This document shows positions 1 through 5,081 of a stretch of 7,562 bases of DNA, in pieces (positions within the stretch are counted from its first letter, which is position 1; each line of letters starts with the position of its first letter). The translations under genes were made by a program, and so were the position numbers. The stretch comes from an uncultured bacterium (lineage in GTDB: Bacteria > Armatimonadota > UBA5829 > DSUL01). The stretch is from positions 1-7,562 of the forward strand of contig CALCJH010000257.1 of the NCBI GenBank assembly GCA_937967775.1, given 5' to 3'. Below the pieces are notes generated by a model, which did no database searches, was not told the DNA's origin, and saw nothing but the letters and a program-made list of their open reading frames with translations.

Positions 1-87
1 ACTCAGGAGCGGGGGAAAGCCTGCGATCGGCCGCGGCGGTCGCGGCCCGGGCGGAGATGGCGGCCCGCCCGCCCCGGACGGCGAACA
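1..87. other. GC-rich stretch before the cytochrome operon, no gene assigned
   Basis: No promoter-like hexamers are visible in this very GC-rich stretch. All three plus-strand frames are free of stop codons across it, so it may hold the 3' end of an upstream gene that runs a little way into the first cytochrome gene; one frame closes with TAA at 140-142. The lack of a promoter suggests that transcription of the cytochrome operon begins outside the window. I cannot assign a product to it. Confidence 0.3.
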
Positions 88-2307
88 ATGGCAGATCACA
101 CACGGCGCAACCTGGCGGCGGCGTTCCTGTTGGCCGCGCTAATCTTCGTGTCTGTCCCCACCTGCGCCACTCCCGTCTGCCTCACGTGCCATTCCGCTCC
201 CACGATGGGCGAAAAACGCGTCACTCGCGAGAGCCTGGCCGGCTCGCCCCACGCTTCTTTGCAGTGCGTGGACTGCCACACCGGCATCCCGGCTCGGGCT
301 GAGATGCACGCCTTGCCCGCTCCCTCACCCGACTGCGCCTCCTGCCACCTCTCCCCGGGACGCAAAGGGGCGCCTCAGGTTTCTGAAGTGCATCACGGTC
401 GGAGGGGATCCGATGCGGCCGCGCTGCCGTCCTGCCAGTCCTGCCACGGGGCTCACGATCTGCGGCCCGCCGGGCACCCCCGCTCGAAGGTCAGCCGCCA
501 GAACGTGATGCAGACCTGCGCCGCCTGTCACGACTCCGGCGGATCGGCCGCCGCCCGCGACGGGGAGCGGCGGCTGCAGGACTACCGCAGGAGCGTCCAC
601 GGACGTCCCGATCCGGCCCGGCCCGGGCTTTATCCGGCCGTCTGCACGGAGTGCCACGGGACGCACAGCATCCTGCCGTCATCGGACCCGCGATCCGCCG
701 TCAGCAAGGTTCGCGCGGCGGAAACCTGCGGCGCCTGCCACACTGCCGAGTTGAAGGAATATCGCGACAGCGTCCATGCAAGGTCGCTGGCGGAAGGCGG
801 CCGCGACGCTCCTTCCTGCGCTGACTGTCACGGCGAGCACGACATTCAGCCCCCCGATGCTCCGGGGTCCCGCGTCTCCCGGGTGGCCGTTGTGGAAACG
901 TGCGCCCGGTGCCACGCGGACAGAACGCTGATTGACCGTTACGGCCTGCCGGCCAATCTGGTGAAGTCCTACCGGAAGAGCTATCACGGCGTGGCCAACC
1001 GGTTCGGAGAAGTGGAGGTTGCCAGCTGCAGCAGCTGCCACAGCCCGCATCGCATTCTGCCGCAGGACGATCCGCGCTCGTCCGTCCATCCGGACAACCT
1101 CCCCGCCACCTGCGGGCAGGAGGGCTGCCACCCCGGCGTCGGTCGAAACGTGGCGCTGGGCAACATCCATCTGGACCCTTCGCCCCGGCGCGACCGGGCG
1201 GTCTACTGGGTGAGCATCTTTTTCGGAATTTTTACCTACGGCACCATTCTGGGGCTGACATCGCTCGTGGTGCTGGACTCGTTCCGCCGCTGGCGGACGC
1301 CGAAGGCTTTTCGCCAGCGGGAGGACAGCGCGGATCCTCTGGACCAGGTGAAGGTGCCGCGCTTTACGCGGGTACAGCTGCTGCAGCATCAGATCCTGCT
1401 GACGTCGTTCCTCCTGCTGGTGATCACCGGGTTCCCCATCAAGTTCCCGGACTGGGCGGTCTCGCAGTGGATCATCAACGCGGTGGGGGGGGTGAGCGCG
1501 CGGGGAGCCGTCCACCGGCTGATGGGCGCCGTCCTGCTGCTGGCTGGGGTGTGGCACGTGCTCTGGGTAGTGACCAGCCCGCGCGGCTGGCGGGAGTTCC
1601 TGCGCATGCTGCCGGAACGAGACGACCCGAAGCGCGCCGTCGGGATCCTGAAGTATTTCTTCGGGCTGAGCAAGGAGTTCCCGCCTACCGGGAAGTTCTC
1701 GCTGTACGAGAAGTTCGACTACATGGCGGTGGGCTGGGGCTCGGTGATTATGGGGGTGACCGGGCTTGCCCTCTGGTTCCCGCACATCGCCCTGCAGATC
1801 GCTCCGAAATGGGCGCTGGATGTGTGCCATGTGGTGCACAGCGATGAAGCGGTGCTGGCATTCCTGGCCATCACCATCTGGCACTTCTACCACGTGCACT
1901 ACAAACCCACAATCTGGCCCATGAACACCGCCTGGCTGGATGGACAGGTGCGTCTGGGAGATCTGAAGGAGGAGCATCGTCTGGAATACGAGCGATTGCG
2001 TGCGGAGCTGGAGGCCGGGGGATTGCCCGTGGTGGAGGAGTCCTCCGCGCCCGAGGCCGCGCAGGAGTCTGCTGTTGAAGAAGGGGGCGAGCCGGAGACA
2101 TCGGACGAGCCTTCAGCTGTTGCTGCTGAGGAAGAGGTAGATCAGCCGCCTGCCGCAGAGCGGGAAGAGGTCGAGACGGCCACCCCCGCTGCAGAGGAAG
2201 AGAGCCGCGAGGAGGAGCCAGACGCGGAGGTTGAAGAGCAGACAGACTCTGCTATCGCGGAGCCGTCCGGGCTGGAGGATGCGCCGGGAGAGGAGGAGCA
2301 GCGGTGA
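88..2307 (+). CDS. CbcL-like fusion: undecaheme cytochrome c plus FdnI/HydC-type cytochrome b membrane domain
   Basis: Predicted inner-membrane quinol oxidoreductase of 739 residues that passes electrons from menaquinol to periplasmic cytochromes. Residues 1-25 look like a Sec signal peptide. CxxCH heme sites start at residues 31, 60, 83, 116, 144, 186, 214, 244, 272 and 314, and a CxxxxCH site lies at 342-348. Five hydrophobic helices follow at about 371-396, 430-450, 474-496, 545-566 and 585-606. His434, His476, His584 and His599 are the likely axial ligands of two b-hemes; His490, His581 and His602 are alternatives. The tail from about 647 is Glu/Ala/Pro-rich and predicted cytoplasmic. This domain order matches Geobacter CbcL, a known inner-membrane component of metal reduction; the function here is inferred from that. 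The ATG at 88 is chosen because it directly precedes the signal peptide, although no good ribosome site is seen and the frame stays open upstream. It overlaps the next cytochrome gene by four bases. Confidence 0.9.
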   Translation: MADHTRRNLAAAFLLAALIFVSVPTCATPVCLTCHSAPTMGEKRVTRESLAGSPHASLQCVDCHTGIPARAEMHALPAPSPDCASCHLSPGRKGAPQVSEVHHGRRGSDAAALPSCQSCHGAHDLRPAGHPRSKVSRQNVMQTCAACHDSGGSAAARDGERRLQDYRRSVHGRPDPARPGLYPAVCTECHGTHSILPSSDPRSAVSKVRAAETCGACHTAELKEYRDSVHARSLAEGGRDAPSCADCHGEHDIQPPDAPGSRVSRVAVVETCARCHADRTLIDRYGLPANLVKSYRKSYHGVANRFGEVEVASCSSCHSPHRILPQDDPRSSVHPDNLPATCGQEGCHPGVGRNVALGNIHLDPSPRRDRAVYWVSIFFGIFTYGTILGLTSLVVLDSFRRWRTPKAFRQREDSADPLDQVKVPRFTRVQLLQHQILLTSFLLLVITGFPIKFPDWAVSQWIINAVGGVSARGAVHRLMGAVLLLAGVWHVLWVVTSPRGWREFLRMLPERDDPKRAVGILKYFFGLSKEFPPTGKFSLYEKFDYMAVGWGSVIMGVTGLALWFPHIALQIAPKWALDVCHVVHSDEAVLAFLAITIWHFYHVHYKPTIWPMNTAWLDGQVRLGDLKEEHRLEYERLRAELEAGGLPVVEESSAPEAAQESAVEEGGEPETSDEPSAVAAEEEVDQPPAAEREEVETATPAAEEESREEEPDAEVEEQTDSAIAEPSGLEDAPGEEEQR
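391..1131 (+). repeat. four tandem diheme modules within the CbcL-like protein
   Basis: Residues 102-348 of the first cytochrome are four copies of one module: a histidine at the end of a YRxSxH-like motif, 14-15 residues, CxxCH followed by GxH or a close variant, an I/L-x-P segment, PxSxV, then TCxxCH. The first-to-second heme cysteine distance is exactly 28 residues in all four (116/144, 186/214, 244/272, 314/342). Each module supplies two non-motif histidines (102 or 103 with 123; 171 with 193; 230 with 251; 300 with 321), enough for bis-histidine ligation of both hemes. The first copy lacks the YRxS part, and the last ends in CxxxxCH instead of CxxCH. Confidence 0.8.
2291..2296 (+). promoter_or_regulatory. 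Shine-Dalgarno AGGAGG for the 20-heme cytochrome
   Basis: A perfect AGGAGG lies seven bases before the GTG at 2304 and inside the last codons of the upstream cytochrome gene. It decides the GTG start, whose bases overlap the upstream TGA as GTGA. This arrangement points to translational coupling of the two cytochromes. Confidence 0.8.
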
Positions 2308-3785
2308 CCCCCGAGCCGGCCGCCAATGCCGGGAAGAGCGTGCGCGTCCGCATTCTGGCGGCGGTGGTGGTGCTGTTGATAGCCGCGGGCGGCGCGCTGA
2401 CCTACGCCACAGCGTCTTCCAGCCCCATCGTTTGCAGCCGTTGCCATGAGATGCGCGCCCACTACGTGAGCTGGATGGCGTCCGGGCACAGTCAGGTGCC
2501 CTGCGAGGAGTGCCACGTCCAGCCCGGGTTCTGGACGATGGTGCGGATGAAGTTCCAGAGCGAGGCGCTCATCACCAAGCACGCGCGCGATCCTCGCTCC
2601 GGGGAGCTGGTGCGGGCGAATGTCCCGGACGCCAACTGCGTGAAGTGCCATTCCCGGATGCCCGACGTGGTGACTCACGGGGGCGTGCAGACTACGCACC
2701 GCGGGCACATCGAGCGGGGCATTCCCTGCATCTACTGCCACACGGACGCAGGCCACGCCGCGGAAAAGACCGACGCCAAGGCGGCCATGGCCCGCTGTAC
2801 GGCCTGTCACGACGGGAAGCAGGCGAGCGCCGATTGCGCGGTGTGTCACGTGAAGGAGGTTCCCCAGCCCGCTCCTGCCAGCCACGTCCAGCTTCAGCAG
2901 GTGGATCTGGACCAGATGCCGCACCCGGAGGGCTTCCGCTACCAGCACGCGGTGGTCGGCCGGAAGCAGGCGGCGCAGTGCGAGTCGTGCCACCGGCCCT
3001 ATTTCTGCGAGTCCTGCCACAGCGGCAAGATGCCGGCTTCCCATTCCGCGAAGGAATACCGCCGGACCCACGCGGCCGAGGTGGCCGCGGGGCGCACCGA
3101 CTGCACCCCGTGCCATACGCAGAAGTTCTGTCTGGCGTGCCACCTGTCCGCCCGCCCCGAGTCGCACGACAGAGGCTGGACGAAAGTCCACGGAAAGGCA
3201 TCTCTGAAAGCGGATGCCCGCTGCGGTGTGTGCCACCTGAAGAGCTGGTGCGACGAGTGCCACGGGATGCCGATGCCGCATCCCGCGGGCTTCGTGCAGA
3301 CCCACGCGAGTCAGGCCTCCAGGAGCCCGAAACTCTGCGACAGGTGCCATTCTCGTGACTATTGCCAGGCCTGCCACTCTCGAAGCAAGCCGCGCTCGCA
3401 TCTAGCGAAGGGGTTCCTGGAAGGCGGACACGGCCGTCTGTGGCGCTCCAGTCAGAGCTCCTGCGCCACCTGCCACACGTCTCAGAAGTTCTGCGATGAC
3501 TGCCACACCACGAAGCGGCCAGCCTCCCACGGGCCGGCCTGGCTGGTGACGCACGGCAAGCCCGCATCCGCGCCGGAGGCGAACTGCTCGCTGTGCCACA
3601 CCCGGAAGACGTGCGGCAAGTGCCACGGGCAGGGAGGCAAGAGGCCCGCCAGCCACGGGGCCAACTACGTGATGGGGCATGCGAAGGACGCGAAGGCAGG
3701 TATCGCCTCGTGCGCGCTCTGCCACGAGGCGAGCACGTGCAACGCCTGCCATAAGCCGCTCGGCAAGCCGGAGGTCAGCTTCTGA
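2304..3785 (+). CDS. 20-heme membrane-anchored c-type cytochrome with NapC/NrfH-like N-terminus and seven diheme repeats
   Basis: Predicted periplasmic electron carrier of 493 residues held by one uncleaved N-terminal helix (about residues 14-36). CxxCH motifs start at 44, 67, 112, 142, 165, 178, 226, 235, 267, 276, 307, 316, 345, 354, 387, 397, 428, 437, 470 and 479. The first four sit in a NapC/NirT/NrfH-like domain: the first is CSRCHEM, where Met50 matches the CxxCHxM heme-1 type of NrfH, followed by Trp57, Ser60 and His62 in the expected W-x2-S-x-H spacing. Two further hemes form a linker, and residues 207-483 are seven repeated diheme units. It likely accepts electrons from the overlapping CbcL-like protein, from quinol directly, or both. 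I do not recognise a named family with this full architecture, and the terminal acceptor is unknown. No catalytic-type heme site such as CxxCK is present, so an electron-transfer role is favoured over an enzyme. Confidence 0.9.
   Translation: MTPEPAANAGKSVRVRILAAVVVLLIAAGGALTYATASSSPIVCSRCHEMRAHYVSWMASGHSQVPCEECHVQPGFWTMVRMKFQSEALITKHARDPRSGELVRANVPDANCVKCHSRMPDVVTHGGVQTTHRGHIERGIPCIYCHTDAGHAAEKTDAKAAMARCTACHDGKQASADCAVCHVKEVPQPAPASHVQLQQVDLDQMPHPEGFRYQHAVVGRKQAAQCESCHRPYFCESCHSGKMPASHSAKEYRRTHAAEVAAGRTDCTPCHTQKFCLACHLSARPESHDRGWTKVHGKASLKADARCGVCHLKSWCDECHGMPMPHPAGFVQTHASQASRSPKLCDRCHSRDYCQACHSRSKPRSHLAKGFLEGGHGRLWRSSQSSCATCHTSQKFCDDCHTTKRPASHGPAWLVTHGKPASAPEANCSLCHTRKTCGKCHGQGGKRPASHGANYVMGHAKDAKAGIASCALCHEASTCNACHKPLGKPEVSF
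2922..3752 (+). repeat. seven tandem ~40-residue diheme units (14 hemes)
   Basis: Residues 207-483 of the 20-heme cytochrome contain seven units reading His, 8-10 residues, His, 11 residues, CxxCH, then a second CxxCH. The first histidine is usually in a P-x-S-H or M-P-H-P context. His pairs are 207/215, 247/256, 288/296, 326/334, 366/376, 409/417 and 451/459. Heme cysteine pairs are 226/235, 267/276, 307/316, 345/354, 387/397, 428/437 and 470/479. The step from second His to first Cys is 11 in every unit; the cysteine step is 9 in six units and 10 in one. The 14 free histidines equal the 14 hemes, which predicts bis-histidine ligation throughout. The array probably arose by serial internal duplication. 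Confidence 0.85.
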
Positions 3786-3808
3786 GGGAGGCTTCCGGAG
3801 GCGCCCGA

Positions 3809-4231
3809 TCAGGCAGCTCTCTGCAGCTCTGCCACGCGGGATTTCAGGAAGCCCTGCACAAGGGACACCAGCGCCCGGTTGTCCTCGATCGGCTTTGAGA
3901 CGTAGCCGTCCGCTCCGGACTGCTGGAGAAAACGCTCCCGATCCCCCCTGAGGGCGTGCGCGGTGGTCAGCACCACAGGTATGGATGAGGTCCGCGCATC
4001 CTGCTTGAGGATGCGGGTCAGCTCGATTCCGTCCACCGGGACACCTTCGTATTCGGTGTTGGACAGAGAGACGTCCATCAGGATCAGGTCCGCCTGACCT
4101 TCCGAAGCGATCCTGATCACCTCATCGGCGTCCTCGGTGACCGTCACGGCGAAGCCGCCCACCCTTGTCAGCACCAGCTCGAACAGTTTTGCGTTAATCT
4201 TGTCGTCTTCGACGACCAGAATGTTTGCCAT
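3809..4231 (-). CDS. single-domain (CheY/DivK-like) response regulator
   Basis: Stand-alone phosphoreceiver of 140 residues with no output domain. The conserved features are all present: acidic cluster Glu8-Asp9-Asp10, phosphoacceptor Asp53 in the sequence LILMDVSL, switch Thr90 in a T-A-H context, and Lys113 in SKP. A stretch after Asp53 (about residues 57-66) is longer than in many CheY proteins. It should be phosphorylated by a histidine kinase and act through protein contacts, as DivK/CheY-type proteins do. No kinase is nearby, so partner and process are unknown. The gene converges on the cytochrome operon with only 23 bases between the stop codons and diverges from the peroxiredoxin gene. 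A GGAGA-type ribosome site lies roughly 10 bases before its ATG. Confidence 0.93.
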   Translation of the reverse strand: MANILVVEDDKINAKLFELVLTRVGGFAVTVTEDADEVIRIASEGQADLILMDVSLSNTEYEGVPVDGIELTRILKQDARTSSIPVVLTTAHALRGDRERFLQQSGADGYVSKPIEDNRALVSLVQGFLKSRVAELQRAA

Positions 4232-4311
4232 CAGATATCCGTCTCCGCTGAGTCACTGCAAAAGCCCGCTCCCTCCCTGGACGGGGTGGCCGTTCGGGGG
4301 CCTCACTCTTG

Positions 4312-4340
4312 ATGATTGGCATTCCTCTGGCGCGCTTCAA
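4312..4340 (-). promoter_or_regulatory. possible promoter for the response regulator
   Basis: On the minus strand TTGAAG (4335-4340) and AATCAT (4312-4317) are 17 bases apart, each matching four of six consensus positions. A transcript from here would have a leader of roughly 75 bases. This lies in the 217-base divergent gap 4232-4448, in which I see no small gene and no convincing plus-strand promoter. The match is weak. Confidence 0.22.
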
Positions 4341-4434
4341 CAGCAGGCCGCCGACGTGCCTCAGCCAGGGCACCGTCTCGCGCCTGCCGGGGGAACCCGC
4401 GCCCTCACGACCACGTTAGTTTTGCCGTACTCTG

Positions 4435-4440
4435 AGGAGG
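4435..4440 (+). promoter_or_regulatory. bcp: Shine-Dalgarno AGGAGG that sets the peroxiredoxin start
   Basis: A perfect AGGAGG with an eight-base spacer precedes the ATG at 4449. It settles the start, because the reading frame is open much further upstream (to an ATG at 4137), where the encoded residues do not resemble a peroxiredoxin. Confidence 0.85.
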
Positions 4441-4448
4441 TTCCGATA

Positions 4449-4925
4449 ATGGCAATAATCGCTGAAGGCCAGAAAGCACCGGATTTTTCTCTTCCTTCAT
4501 CGACCGGAGAGACGGTCTCCCTGTCGCAGTTCCAGGGGAAGAAGAATGTGGTCCTCTACTTCTATCCCAAAGACGACACTCCGGGCTGCACCACCGAGGC
4601 CTGCTCTTTCCGCGACAATCTCAGCGAGTTCGATGCGGCGGATACTGTGGTGCTGGGGGTCAGCCGGGACGACGTTGCATCTCACCAGAAGTTCAGTCAG
4701 AAATACAGCCTTCCTTTCCCACTCCTGGCGGATACGGACGGCTCCGTGACGGAAGCCTACGGGGTCTGGCAGGAGAAGAATATGTACGGCAAGAAGACCT
4801 GGGGCATCGTGCGCAGCACATTCATCATTGACCGGGACGGGGTCGTGCGCAAGGTATTTCCCAAGGTGAAGGTGGACGGCCACACCGCCGAGGTTCTGGA
4901 GTTCATCCGGAGCAATCTGCAGTAG
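4449..4925 (+). CDS. bcp: thioredoxin-dependent peroxiredoxin, Bcp/PrxQ type
   Basis: Cytoplasmic thiol peroxidase of 158 residues, the usual Bcp length, that reduces hydrogen peroxide and organic hydroperoxides using thioredoxin. The thioredoxin-fold N-terminus (GQKAPDFSLP) leads to the active site YPKDDTPGCTTEAC. Cys47 is the peroxidatic cysteine, supported by Pro40, Thr44 and the later Arg122. Cys52, five residues on, is the resolving cysteine typical of PrxQ with both cysteines in one helix. The C-terminal part, with FIIDRDGVVRKVF, follows the family. No signal peptide is seen. It appears to be transcribed alone, with a hairpin terminator about 90 bases downstream. A link to protecting the cell from peroxide arising during cytochrome respiration is possible but unproven. 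Confidence 0.96.
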   Translation: MAIIAEGQKAPDFSLPSSTGETVSLSQFQGKKNVVLYFYPKDDTPGCTTEACSFRDNLSEFDAADTVVLGVSRDDVASHQKFSQKYSLPFPLLADTDGSVTEAYGVWQEKNMYGKKTWGIVRSTFIIDRDGVVRKVFPKVKVDGHTAEVLEFIRSNLQ

Positions 4926-4943
4926 CTTTGCCGCATCCCGCCC

Positions 4944-5013
4944 CCGCGAAGCGCGGAACCCGCGAGGCCGGGGCGTCGTCTTACTGAGTGGCAGTTAGCG
5001 AAGCGGAACGCTA
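4944..5013. repeat. short related hairpin elements after bcp
   Basis: Two small inverted repeats follow the peroxiredoxin stop: CCGCG-AAG-CGCGG at 4944-4956 and TAGCG/CGCTA with an eight-base loop at 4996-5013. They share a related core, GCGAAGCGCGGAAC at 4946-4959 and GCGAAGCGGAAC at 4998-5009, so they may be diverged copies of one element. No coding sequence is seen in 4926-5081. Confidence 0.35.
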
Positions 5014-5017
5014 TTGA

Positions 5018-5061
5018 GCGGGGTCCTGGCCGGGGAATCGGCCGGACCCCGCGGGCCTTTT
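5018..5061 (+). terminator. rho-independent terminator after bcp
   Basis: GCGGGGTCC (5018-5026), a bulged T, GGCCG (5028-5032), a six-base loop, CGGCC (5039-5043) and GGACCCCGC (5044-5052) form a 14-bp GC-rich stem, followed six bases later by TTTT at 5058-5061. The T-run is short and slightly displaced, but the stem is very strong. A second 7-bp inverted repeat, GGCCTTT/AAAGGCC at 5054-5077, overlaps the T-run and lies just beyond the stop codon of the minus-strand oxidoreductase, so the region may end transcripts from both sides. Confidence 0.65.
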
Positions 5062-5081
5062 ACACCAGAGAAAGGCCGGGC

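Noticed and set aside
160..171. Possible lipoprotein cysteine (residue 26) in the first cytochrome
   Set aside because: The preceding residues VPT do not fit a lipobox, and an ordinary Sec signal explains the N-terminus.
679..1977. 432-codon minus-strand open frame opposite the CbcL-like gene
   Set aside because: It mirrors the heme-motif and membrane-helix codons on the other strand and has no domain signature of its own.
2142..3401. 419-codon minus-strand open frame opposite the two cytochromes
   Set aside because: It spans the junction of two real genes on the other strand and shows only low-complexity Arg/Ala/Val/His-rich sequence.
3786..3808. Terminator after the 20-heme cytochrome
   Set aside because: Only a weak, imperfect hairpin around TCCGGA is seen and there is no T-run in either direction.
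4137..4448. Upstream extension of the peroxiredoxin frame
   Set aside because: It overlaps the response regulator, lacks peroxiredoxin similarity, and is made unnecessary by the AGGAGG just before the ATG at 4449.
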